Assembly (NCBI GenBank): GCA_000436535.1
Contig: FR886313.1
Span: 10,979-34,986 of the forward strand
Direction of reading: 5' to 3'
Length of the DNA: 24,008 nucleotides
DNA from: Eubacterium sp. CAG:252
GTDB lineage: Bacteria > Bacillota > Clostridia > Lachnospirales > Lachnospiraceae
Below the pieces are notes generated by a model, which worked only from the letters and a program-made list of their open reading frames with translations, was not told where the DNA came from and searched no databases. The position numbers were made by a program, and so were the translations under genes. This document shows, one piece after another, positions 6,904-14,762 of the stretch (position 1 is its first letter; each line of letters starts with the position of its first letter).

Positions 6904-7347
6904 TTACTTAGTCCCTGTAGACCCAAATCCTCCCTCTCCACGTACTGTATCGCTTAATTCTTCAACTTCATTGAAAGCTGCTGTTATATAAGGGGCAAGT
7001 ACAATCTGTGCAACTCTGTCACCGGGTTCAATTGTGACTGCTGCATCTGAGTGGTTGTGAAGAGCAACTATTATTTCACCGCGGTAGTCAGAGTCTATAA
7101 CTCCGACTTTGTTGGCTGGTGCAACACCTTTTTTGCATGCCATGCCGCTTCTTGCGTATATAAGTCCAACAAGTCCGGCAGGAATTTCCATTGCAATTCC
7201 TGTTTTGATGAATTCTGTGGTACCCGGATTGATAGTGACAGCTTCTGTCATACCTGAATAAAGGTCGGCACCTGCTGAGTATTCAGTTCCATAAGTTGGG
7301 ATAATTGCATTAGGTGTTAATTTTTTGATATTTACATTCTGTTTCAT
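6904..7347 (-). CDS. dut: Deoxyuridine 5'-triphosphate nucleotidohydrolase (dUTPase)
   Basis: Hydrolyses dUTP to dUMP and pyrophosphate, which keeps uracil out of DNA and feeds dTMP synthesis. All five trimeric dUTPase motifs are present in order: GADLYS (motif 1), ARSGM (motif 2), GVIDSDYRGEI with the catalytic Asp (motif 3), GDRVAQIV (motif 4), and the C-terminal arm RGEGGFGSTG (motif 5). The length of 147 residues is normal. AGGAG lies about 9 nt upstream of the ATG. It follows nrdG on the same strand after 132 nt, which gives a small nucleotide-metabolism group, but tandem hairpins in the gap make uninterrupted co-transcription uncertain. Confidence 0.97.
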   Translation of the reverse strand: MKQNVNIKKLTPNAIIPTYGTEYSAGADLYSGMTEAVTINPGTTEFIKTGIAMEIPAGLVGLIYARSGMACKKGVAPANKVGVIDSDYRGEIIVALHNHSDAAVTIEPGDRVAQIVLAPYITAAFNEVEELSDTVRGEGGFGSTGTK

Positions 7348-7413
7348 TATATATACTCCTTAAACTAATATTTTTGTTATATATTAATCCTCATTTCTGT
7401 GTATGTTTTTCGC

Positions 7414-7480
7414 GCATAACGAGTTTGTGTCAAGTGTGCGCAGACACAAATTTCGCGTGTGAAAAATTTATTTTTCACAC
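7414..7480 (-). repeat. Tandem hairpins between nrdG and dut
   Basis: Read on the minus strand, a perfect 10-bp hairpin (7457-7466 with 7471-7480, 4-nt loop) starts at the nrdG stop codon. A second hairpin follows: GACACAAA (7443-7450) with TTTGTGTC (7424-7431) and an 11-nt loop, flanked by CGCG motifs. Neither has a clean U-tract after it. The first could be a weak terminator. The pair could also be a REP-like intergenic repeat, but there is no second copy in this window. Confidence 0.5.
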
Positions 7481-8004
7481 TAATATCCACTGGCAATAAC
7501 CACAGTGCCCGTCTTTAATGATGCCTGGACATCTATCGTTCTCTGGTTGGATGAACCTTTGAACTTAAGCATCATATCTTTTAATTCTTCGACAAATCTT
7601 CCATCAACACATATGTCAATATATGAAAGCATTTCCTTTGTTTCAGGATATGTTTCATACATTTTATCCATAATGTCCTTGTCAAACAGGTAGCCTGTAA
7701 AACACCATATGTTTTTATCGGGGTATGTCTGTTTAACCTGTTTTAATAATGGAAGGAGTCCGCGCTGGTTGGCAGGTTCAAAGGGTTCTCCGCCAAGAAG
7801 TGTTATTCCGGCAATATACGCAGGCTTCATAGAGTTGATTATTGCATCAATGGTTTCCTGTGTAAATGGAGTGCCATAATTAAAGTCCCACGCTACTTCG
7901 TTAAAGCATCCCTTACAACGGTGTGTACAGCCACTTACAAATAAGCTTGTGCGTACTCCCGGACCATTGGCTATGTCGTTATACTTTATTTCTGCATAAT
8001 TCAA
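7480..8004 (-). CDS. nrdG: Anaerobic ribonucleotide reductase activating protein
   Basis: A radical-SAM activase that installs the glycyl radical on the class III ribonucleotide reductase NrdD under anoxia. The iron-sulfur motif CTHRCKGC supplies Cys26, Cys30 and Cys33. GPGVRTSLFVSGC before it and TLLGGEP after it are typical of NrdG. The length of 174 residues is normal for the family. The start codon is TTG (8002-8004) with AAAGGA 10 nt upstream, and the N-terminal MNYAEIKYNDI fits NrdG homologues. The usual partner nrdD is not beside it: 438 nt of non-coding DNA precede the gene, so NrdD must be encoded elsewhere. dut follows on the same strand. Confidence 0.95.
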   Translation of the reverse strand: MNYAEIKYNDIANGPGVRTSLFVSGCTHRCKGCFNEVAWDFNYGTPFTQETIDAIINSMKPAYIAGITLLGGEPFEPANQRGLLPLLKQVKQTYPDKNIWCFTGYLFDKDIMDKMYETYPETKEMLSYIDICVDGRFVEELKDMMLKFKGSSNQRTIDVQASLKTGTVVIASGY

Positions 8005-8442
8005 TATTTATAAGTCCTTTCTGAAAGCATTATAATATAAATGACTTTTTATATAGCCAATAATATATTAAGTAATGGATATATACGCAAAAGTCAATTA
8101 ATATGTATAATATCATAAAAAAGACAATCTTAACAGTAGTTAAAATTATGATAATGCGTTTATAATAGTTAGTGTTCAGAGGTATTCTGAATGTGACGTG
8201 TGATTAACATTTTAAAACTATAAATGAGCAAGTACAGAAAAATGTATTTTTCTAACGTGCACATACGTGTGCAATATTTTTGATTTATTTATAGTTTAAA
8301 ATATGTAACCATGGTAATGCTATATTAAACAAAGATTGGGTATAGTAAAAAGGTATTGCTTATATGTGTGTTTAATTTATTCATACTTGATATAAGTTTA
8401 TATAGTTTACCTGAAAATGTGTATAGAAATGAGGATTAAATT
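8005..8442. other. Non-coding divergent intergenic region
   Basis: A very AT-rich gap between nrdG (minus) and the lyase gene (plus). I see no credible gene in it. It holds a small hairpin (TTCAGA 8175-8180 with TCTGAA 8186-8191) and the three-way-junction fold listed separately. Promoters for both flanking genes must lie here, but no strong sigma-A match stands out. Confidence 0.7.
8209..8302 (+). ncRNA. Three-way-junction fold upstream of lyase gene
   Basis: The outer arms 8209-8225 and 8287-8302 form 16 bp with a single bulged A. Inside are two hairpins: AGAAAAA/TTTTTCT with loop TGTA (8236-8253), and TGCACA/TGTGCA with loop TACG (8258-8273). The fold lies 140 nt before the lyase start and about 200 nt before nrdG. 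It may be a leader RNA or a compound operator; no known riboswitch was recognised. Confidence 0.45.
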
Positions 8443-10953
8443 ATGATAGATATATATTTTGATAAGTTATACAGATATCCAAGGATTCAGGAATGTGTAA
8501 GTATAGCAGTTCCTTTTAAGAAGGGTGAGTTAAAGGACATATCAGAGGTGGCAGTGCTGCAGAATGGCAGGGAATGTGTAATTCAGCCAAGAGTTACAGC
8601 ATGGCACAATGATGGCAGTGTTAAGTATCTGTTTATAAGCTTTATGGCTGACCTTCCAGCTAATAAGCGGGCAAAGCTTATACTTGTTACTGATAAGAAA
8701 GAGTATGATGATGGTATTAAGGCATCGATACAGTGCCAGAGCATAATAAGTACTGATAATAAAATGCAGCATATGTATACAGAACCGGAAGCGGCTAGAG
8801 TATCAGTTGAGAAGACGAAAAAAGGCTATAAAGTCGATAGTGGTGCAATCAGGTATGAAGTTGCAGATGATTCAGAAAGTATATTCACAAATGTATATGA
8901 TGGAAGAAAAACGTACACAGAAGCTAACTTTGAAGGTCCTGTTCTTAAAGATAAAGATGGCAATGACTATAAGCTGTCTATAGGTGAGTGGCGTGTAGTT
9001 CAGTCAGGTCCGGTTGAAGTCATACTTGCGGCAAGGGCACACAATATAGCAGGCGGCGCAGCTTATAAAGATAGTACTGCCAAAGTAGAAGCAGAAAAAG
9101 ATAATATATTAGATGATAACCACACATTTAAAGATATAGAAGCAGAGATAAGGCTTACAGCCTATGCTGGCAAGCCATGGGTAAATGTATCATACAGGAT
9201 AATCAATACATCAAATGATGAGCTTAGAATAAAGTCGCTTGTATTTTACATAAAAAAGTCAGTGGACAGTATTGTAACAGACAAGCTTGCATACATAGAT
9301 ATAGCATCGGGTAATGACTCAACAGGCTGCGGAGATATACTTACAGATAATTCGCATAATGACGGTCCCGTATTTATAACAAGAGGTATCGGCGAGCTTG
9401 ATATGATAGAGCACAAAGCACCTGTATCAGATATAAGGACAATCGTGGCAGCATCCAATTATAAGACCAGCTTTATCATAGGTAAGAATGGTGAAGAAGT
9501 AAATGAAACTATAGATGACAGTTATCTTGTAAAAGAGGCTAATGAGCATTATGCAGAGGTACTTTATGGAACATTTATGACAGACTATACAGATAGTGAG
9601 GACGGCTTCTGCGTGACAGTACATCAGGCACAGCAGAACTATCCAAAGGCTGTTAAGGCGTGCAGAGATGGCGTGGCAGTTATGCTTGTACCGGAAGGTG
9701 TTGGAGAAGTTACGATGCAGTCAGGCATGGCAAAAGAGCAGAACTTCCTTATTCACTGGCATAGTCCTGAAACAAAAATATTTGAGATAGATAACAGAAG
9801 TCTTATATATCAGATGCCGGACAGACCTTATATATCACCAAAGGTATTTAAGGAGTCAGAAGTTATGCTCAACGTATTTCCTGAAAAGATTAACGAAGAT
9901 GTGGAAATAGCACTTATGGCAAAGGCAGACGGACATTCAAGGTGTTATGGCATGCTTAACTGGGGTGATACCGTTGATATGGGCTACACAGTTCAGGGAA
10001 GAGGCGGCGGCAAGCCGGTGTGGAGCAATAACGAATATGATTACCCACATGCCTGCGCACTTATGTATGCAAGAACGGGTGTGAGAAGGTTTCTTGACTA
10101 TTTAATAGTATCGGCAAAGCACTGGATGGATGTTGATATATGCCACTACAGCAGCAATCCTTTAAGAATAGGCGGACAGTGGGAGCACACAGCAGGTCAC
10201 TGTAAGAATGGTGTTATGGTATGCTCTCATGAGTGGGTTGAAGGACTTCTTGATTACTATCATCTGACCGGTGATGAGAGAGGACTTGAGTCAGCTATAG
10301 GAATAGGTGAAAATGTATTAAAGCTGCTTGAAACACCGATGTATCAGGTTCCGGGTGAAGCCAATGCAAGAGAGACGGGCTGGGCTTTAAGGACACTTAC
10401 AGCTCTCTATGTGGAAACTAATGATAAGAAGTGGCTTGCAAAATGTGACTGGATAATTGACAGCTTTAAGAAGTGGGAAGAAGAATACGGCGACTGGTTA
10501 TCTCCATACACAGATAATACAGCAATCAGAGTTGGTTTTATGATATCAGTTGCAGTTGGAAGTGTTATGAGATACTATAGAGTATTTCCAAGAGAAGACA
10601 TTAAGAAGATGATAATAAATGCGGTGGATGACCTTATAGAAAACTGTTATATGGATAATGGACTTTTCTATTATAAGGAGCTTCCAAGTCTGTCAAGAAA
10701 TGGAAATAATACCCTGCTTTTAGAGTCACTCGCAATAGCATATGAGCTTACAGGTGATGCATCATACTTGAAGTATGGACTTAAGACATTCAGAAGGGCT
10801 TTAAATGAGAATTCAGGCGGTGCTGTCGGAGTAAAGACGGTGATAGATGATGCAGTTATATGCAAGGGCAATTCAGGAAAAGGATTTGCGCAGAGCTTCA
10901 TTCCGCTGACTATGTATTATAATGCGGTTAGTGAGAATGGGATGGAGTTTTAG
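8443..10953 (+). CDS. YetA/PL26-type exo-rhamnogalacturonan lyase family protein
   Basis: The 836-residue protein resembles the PcRGLX/YetA family, named for the exo-rhamnogalacturonan lyase of Penicillium (polysaccharide lyase family 26) and Bacillus YetA. The N-terminal half (about residues 1-500) is beta-rich. The C-terminal half (about 510-836) is a helical barrel-like domain with YDYPHACALMYARTG near residue 531, HYSSNPLRIGGQWEHTAGH near 568-586, and SHEWVEGLLDYYHLTGD following. No signal peptide is present, so action on imported oligosaccharides in the cytoplasm is expected. GAGG 7-10 nt before the ATG supports the start. A sugar isomerase/epimerase gene follows. Family membership is fairly secure; the exact substrate (rhamnogalacturonan I fragments) is inferred from the family. 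Confidence 0.82.
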   Translation: MIDIYFDKLYRYPRIQECVSIAVPFKKGELKDISEVAVLQNGRECVIQPRVTAWHNDGSVKYLFISFMADLPANKRAKLILVTDKKEYDDGIKASIQCQSIISTDNKMQHMYTEPEAARVSVEKTKKGYKVDSGAIRYEVADDSESIFTNVYDGRKTYTEANFEGPVLKDKDGNDYKLSIGEWRVVQSGPVEVILAARAHNIAGGAAYKDSTAKVEAEKDNILDDNHTFKDIEAEIRLTAYAGKPWVNVSYRIINTSNDELRIKSLVFYIKKSVDSIVTDKLAYIDIASGNDSTGCGDILTDNSHNDGPVFITRGIGELDMIEHKAPVSDIRTIVAASNYKTSFIIGKNGEEVNETIDDSYLVKEANEHYAEVLYGTFMTDYTDSEDGFCVTVHQAQQNYPKAVKACRDGVAVMLVPEGVGEVTMQSGMAKEQNFLIHWHSPETKIFEIDNRSLIYQMPDRPYISPKVFKESEVMLNVFPEKINEDVEIALMAKADGHSRCYGMLNWGDTVDMGYTVQGRGGGKPVWSNNEYDYPHACALMYARTGVRRFLDYLIVSAKHWMDVDICHYSSNPLRIGGQWEHTAGHCKNGVMVCSHEWVEGLLDYYHLTGDERGLESAIGIGENVLKLLETPMYQVPGEANARETGWALRTLTALYVETNDKKWLAKCDWIIDSFKKWEEEYGDWLSPYTDNTAIRVGFMISVAVGSVMRYYRVFPREDIKKMIINAVDDLIENCYMDNGLFYYKELPSLSRNGNNTLLLESLAIAYELTGDASYLKYGLKTFRRALNENSGGAVGVKTVIDDAVICKGNSGKGFAQSFIPLTMYYNAVSENGMEF

Positions 10954-11044
10954 TGTGTGTTACGTATTATTTCCAAAACACCTCTCGACCTTCAAGCTGA
11001 CATTGGTAAAATATAATAATAGTCACTAAATTAATGGTGAGTAT

Positions 11045-11085
11045 AGGGAGATGAATTGAGCGCAGAGCACTCAATTCATCTCCTT
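11045..11085 (+). terminator. Strong hairpin downstream of the lyase gene
   Basis: Perfect 14-bp arms 11047-11060 and 11070-11083, extendable by a G-U and an A-T pair, with a 9-nt loop. TTGTACTT follows, which is a poor U-tract. It is a probable transcript end or 3' stabiliser for the lyase mRNA. The rest of the gap 10954-11296 shows no gene. Confidence 0.55.
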
Positions 11086-11296
11086 GTACTTATATAGTTT
11101 AAGTTGAATATTATTTATGTATTATGTCGTCCGTTCATCAATCGAATTTCAACATAAACAGTGACATTTTCCCCTGAATATGTTAAACTAATACAAATAT
11201 AGAATTTTACTAATAAACCATTTATTAATGAATGTACACAATGTACAGATATGCAGCGTGGCATACACAGGAGTGTACAGGAATGGAGGATATATT

Positions 11297-12133
11297 ATGA
11301 GAATAGGTATCAGGGCACATGATGTTGCGTATGCACCACTTGATGAGCTTATCCCTAACATACATAAGCAGGGATTTCATTGTATGCATATAGCTTTAAC
11401 AAAGTCTATCAAGGAATTCAAGCCGGGAGTTGAAACAATGACACCGGGACTTGCTATGTACATCAAGGAATTATGTGCGGAGAATAAGGTGGATGTGGCA
11501 GTTCTTGGATGTTACCTTAACTTATGTAATCCTAATCCAGAGAAGCATAAGGAAATAGTTGAAAAGTACAAGGCACATATAAGATTTGCAAGTATACTTG
11601 GATGTGGAGTAGTCGGAACAGAAACAGGAGCTGTCAATGAAGAATATAAGTATGAACCGGCAAACCATTCAGATGAGGCACTCCAGTGCTTTATAGATAA
11701 CTTAAGACCTATAGTAAAGTATGCAGAGCAGTTTGGCGTTATAGTAGCTATAGAGCCAGTATGGAAGCATATTGTCAATACAGTTGAGAGAGCAAGAAAG
11801 GTGTTAGATGCTATCGACTCACCTAATCTCCAGATAATATTTGACCCTGTTAATCTTCTTTATGTTGGAAATATAGATAAGCAGGATGAGATTATTGAGA
11901 AAGCATTTGACCTGTTATTAAAGGATATAGCAGTTGTCCACTGCAAGGATTACGTTGTTGAAGGCGATGAGCTTAAGTCAATAGCAGCAGGAACAGGCGG
12001 ACTTAACTATCCACTTTTACTTAAGAAGATAAAGGAATATAAGCCTTACGTTCACTGCACACTTGAGAATACAGTTCCAGAAAATGCAGTAGCATCAAGA
12101 GAATTTATGGAAAAGTTATACGCAGAAGTATAA
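11297..12133 (+). CDS. Sugar phosphate isomerase/epimerase (AP-endonuclease-2 TIM barrel)
   Basis: A 278-residue member of the xylose-isomerase-like TIM-barrel superfamily. A metal-site quartet can be read as Glu153 (AIEPVW), Asp183 (IFDPVN), His215 (VVHCKD) and Glu257 (TLEN). The spacing is very close to that of D-tagatose/D-psicose 3-epimerases. I chose ATG 11297 because GGAGG (11285-11289) lies 7 nt before it; an upstream in-frame ATG at 11228 has no ribosome binding site and would add an atypical N-terminus. The position after a rhamnogalacturonan-lyase-type gene suggests a role in interconverting rhamnose- or uronate-derived sugars, but the substrate cannot be read from the sequence. There is a 343-nt gap with a hairpin, so it may have its own promoter. 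Confidence 0.87.
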   Translation: MRIGIRAHDVAYAPLDELIPNIHKQGFHCMHIALTKSIKEFKPGVETMTPGLAMYIKELCAENKVDVAVLGCYLNLCNPNPEKHKEIVEKYKAHIRFASILGCGVVGTETGAVNEEYKYEPANHSDEALQCFIDNLRPIVKYAEQFGVIVAIEPVWKHIVNTVERARKVLDAIDSPNLQIIFDPVNLLYVGNIDKQDEIIEKAFDLLLKDIAVVHCKDYVVEGDELKSIAAGTGGLNYPLLLKKIKEYKPYVHCTLENTVPENAVASREFMEKLYAEV

Positions 12134-12145
12134 TTTTTTATAATG

Positions 12146-12209
12146 TTATGATAGAGTAAAAAGGTCAATATCAGGTAAGCGGCAAATACTTTTTGACCAT
12201 TAATCATAA
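12146..12209 (+). repeat. Imperfect hairpin after the isomerase gene
   Basis: TTATGAT (12146-12152) pairs with ATCATAA (12203-12209), and inside it GGTCAA (12163-12168) pairs with TTGACC (12193-12198). No U-run follows. It may act as a weak terminator or simply be a structured spacer. Confidence 0.35.
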
Positions 12210-12210
12210 A

Positions 12211-12238
12211 ATGTCATACATAAGAAAACAAATATAAT
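12211..12238 (+). promoter_or_regulatory. Possible sigma-A promoter of rel
   Basis: ATGTCA (12211-12216; 4 of 6 matches to the -35 box), a 16-nt spacer and a perfect TATAAT (12233-12238). It lies 60 nt before the rel start. Confidence 0.4.
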
Positions 12239-12297
12239 AAATGCAGCTATACACAGGCTGTTCACCCGAATTATAGATATACGAGGGGAGAGATTGT

Positions 12298-14598
12298 ATG
12301 CCAGAGAGCAATATAGAATTAGCAGGAAATAAGAATATTAAGACAAGTAAGGTTGAAAAGTCGGTAGATACACCGGCAGACTTTACAAGCCCGGAAGTGC
12401 TTTATGAAGACCTTATTGAAAAGGTAAAGCTGTACCATCCATCATCTGACCTTTCAGATATAGAGCGTGCGTACAAGGTCGCAAAGAAGGCTCACGAAGG
12501 ACAGTTCAGAAAGTCCGGTGAACCATATATCATTCATCCTTTATGCGTTGCTATCATATTAGCAGAGCTTGAACTTGATAAGGAGTCTATTATAGCTGGT
12601 CTTTTACACGATGTTGTCGAAGATACAGTTATGACAAGTGAAGATGTAGCCAAGGAATTTGGCGATGAAGTAGCACTTCTTGTAGATGGTGTAACAAAGC
12701 TCACACAGCTTAATTATCAGCATGATAAGATAGAAGTCCAGGCAGAAAACTTAAGGAAAATGTTTCTTGCTATGGCAAAGGATATAAGAGTTATCCTCAT
12801 AAAGCTTGCCGACAGACTTCACAATATGCGTACAATGCAGTACCAGTCACCGGCAAAGCAGGTTGAAAAGTCAAGAGAAACTATGGATATATATGCTCCT
12901 ATAGCACACAGACTTGGTATATCTAAGATTAAGGTGGAGTTAGATGACCTTTCTATGAAGTATCTTATGCCCGATACTTATAACGACCTTGTAAAGCAGG
13001 TTGATATAAACAGACCGGGAAGAGAAGCATTTATAAAGAGTATCATCAAAGAAGTAGGAATGCATATAAGCAATGCCGGCATAGAGGCAGAAATAGACGG
13101 CAGAGTCAAGCATTTCTTCTCAATATACAGAAAAATGGTCAATCAGAATAAGACACTTGACCAGATATATGATATATTTGCAGTCCGTATCAAGGTAGAT
13201 ACTGTCAAGGACTGTTATGCGGCACTTGGTGTCATACACGAAATGTATAAGCCTATTCCTGGAAGATTTAAGGACTATATAGCTATGCCAAAGCCAAATA
13301 TGTATCAGTCACTGCATACTACACTTATCGCTTCTAACGGACAGCCTTTCGAAGTTCAGATAAGAACTTACGAAATGCACAGAATAGCTGAGTATGGTAT
13401 CGCAGCCCACTGGAAGTATAAGGAAGGCAAAACAGGCGAGTCTAATAAGAATGAGGAAGCCAAGCTAAGCTGGTTAAGACAGATACTTGAATGGCAGAGA
13501 GATATGTCAGATAACAAGGAATTCTTATCATCTATTAAGAATGACCTTAACCTTTTCTCTGATTCGGTATATTGTTTCACACCTACAGGTGATGTAAAGA
13601 CACTTCCGGCAGGCTCTAATCCTATTGACTTTGCTTACAGTATTCATAGTGCTGTTGGTAACAAGATGGTTGGTGCAAGGGTTAACGGCAAGCTTGTAAA
13701 TATTGATTACGAGATAAAAAACGGCGACAGAATTGAGATTATTACTTCCCAGAATTCCAAGGGTCCAAGCCGTGACTGGCTCTCAATGGTTAAGTCGACA
13801 CAGGCACGTAATAAGATTAACCAGTGGTTCAAGCAGGAGCTTAAGGAAGATAATATTATAAAAGGCAAGGAACTTGTATCAAGCTATTGTAAGGGTAAAG
13901 GTATAGTTCTTTCTGAGATTAATAAGCCTGAATTTATAGAAAAGGCTTTAAGAAAATATGGCTATAAAGACTGGGATTCTATTATGGCAGCAGTCGGACA
14001 TGGTGCGCTTAAGGAAGGACAGATAGTCAATAAGCTCAATGAAGAGTACTTAAAGACAAAGAAGGCAGAAGTTACAGACAAGCAGGTGCTTGATACTATA
14101 GTTGCAAGCGAGAGTAAGGAAAAGGATAAGGAAAAGAAGGGCAAGGGCGGAATTGTTGTCAAAGGAATTCACGATGTTGCTGTAAGATTTTCTAAGTGCT
14201 GTAATCCAGTTCCGGGTGATGAAATAGTAGGTTTTGTCACAAGAGGAAGAGGTATCACTATCCATAGAACAGACTGTATCAATATACTTAATTTCCCTGC
14301 AACTGAGCGTGCCAGACTTATTGAAGCTGAATGGGAACAGCCAGAGAATAATAGTGAAAAGTACAGTGCTGAGATTAATATATATGCAGGTAACAGAAAA
14401 GGTCTTATCGTTGATATATCTAGGTTATTTACTGAGGCCAATATTGATGTAAGATTTATGAACAGCCGTGTCAATAAGAAGTCTATGGCAACTATCAATC
14501 TTGGTTTTGTTGTATCAGGCAAGGAAGAGCTTAACCGTCTTATAGACAAGTTAAGAAAGATAGACGGAGTGACTGATATTGAGAGAGCTACGGGCTGA
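12298..14598 (+). CDS. relA: Bifunctional (p)ppGpp synthetase/hydrolase Rel
   Basis: A full-length 766-residue RelA/SpoT homologue that makes and degrades (p)ppGpp in the stringent response. The HD hydrolase domain is intact, with His66, His80 and the His104-Asp105 pair in GLLHDVVEDT. The synthetase domain contains RFKDYIAMPKPNMYQSLH; RFKD at 323-326 is the RxKD form typical of bifunctional enzymes, not the acidic ExDD of monofunctional RelA. A TGS domain (about 417-478, VYCFTPTGDVKTLPAGS), a Cys-rich zinc-finger/RIS part (about 628-660, FSKCCNPVPGD) and a C-terminal ACT domain (about 690-766) follow. GGGGAG precedes the ATG. A metallo-hydrolase and hemZ follow, a common Firmicutes arrangement. 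Confidence 0.97.
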   Translation: MPESNIELAGNKNIKTSKVEKSVDTPADFTSPEVLYEDLIEKVKLYHPSSDLSDIERAYKVAKKAHEGQFRKSGEPYIIHPLCVAIILAELELDKESIIAGLLHDVVEDTVMTSEDVAKEFGDEVALLVDGVTKLTQLNYQHDKIEVQAENLRKMFLAMAKDIRVILIKLADRLHNMRTMQYQSPAKQVEKSRETMDIYAPIAHRLGISKIKVELDDLSMKYLMPDTYNDLVKQVDINRPGREAFIKSIIKEVGMHISNAGIEAEIDGRVKHFFSIYRKMVNQNKTLDQIYDIFAVRIKVDTVKDCYAALGVIHEMYKPIPGRFKDYIAMPKPNMYQSLHTTLIASNGQPFEVQIRTYEMHRIAEYGIAAHWKYKEGKTGESNKNEEAKLSWLRQILEWQRDMSDNKEFLSSIKNDLNLFSDSVYCFTPTGDVKTLPAGSNPIDFAYSIHSAVGNKMVGARVNGKLVNIDYEIKNGDRIEIITSQNSKGPSRDWLSMVKSTQARNKINQWFKQELKEDNIIKGKELVSSYCKGKGIVLSEINKPEFIEKALRKYGYKDWDSIMAAVGHGALKEGQIVNKLNEEYLKTKKAEVTDKQVLDTIVASESKEKDKEKKGKGGIVVKGIHDVAVRFSKCCNPVPGDEIVGFVTRGRGITIHRTDCINILNFPATERARLIEAEWEQPENNSEKYSAEINIYAGNRKGLIVDISRLFTEANIDVRFMNSRVNKKSMATINLGFVVSGKEELNRLIDKLRKIDGVTDIERATG

Positions 14599-14669
14599 TG
14601 TGCTGGTAGGTCAGAGCTATCAGATTATCAGATAATGAGCTCACAAGAAAAGAGAGCGGCTGCATGAAG

Positions 14670-14698
14670 CAGACATTTACTTTTAAATAAAATATAAT
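14670..14698 (+). promoter_or_regulatory. Candidate sigma-A promoter of the MBL-fold gene
   Basis: CAGACA (14670-14675), a 17-nt spacer and a perfect TATAAT (14693-14698). The predicted transcript start near 14705 falls inside the left arm of the rel terminator, so this transcript would lack part of that hairpin. Confidence 0.55.
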
Positions 14699-14700
14699 TC

Positions 14701-14738
14701 AGCCGTTATTGGGATATTTTCTTGATAACGGCTTTTTT
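14701..14738 (+). terminator. Rho-independent terminator after rel
   Basis: AGCCGTTAT (14701-14709) pairs perfectly with ATAACGGCT (14725-14733), followed by six T (14733-14738). It ends only 24 nt before the next gene's start codon. Confidence 0.9.
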
Positions 14739-14762
14739 AAAGAATATAAATCAGGAGGATAT

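Noticed and set aside
7414..7480. CRISPR-like repeats between nrdG and dut
   Set aside because: Only two different hairpins without regular direct repeats or spacers; no cas genes nearby.
11228..11296. N-terminal extension of the isomerase/epimerase
   Set aside because: No ribosome binding site at 11228; GGAGG at 11285-11289 fits ATG 11297, and the barrel begins there (MRIGIRAHD).
14709..14762. N-terminal extension of the MBL-fold protein
   Set aside because: The upstream ATG lies inside the rel terminator and has no ribosome binding site, while AGGAGG precedes ATG 14763.
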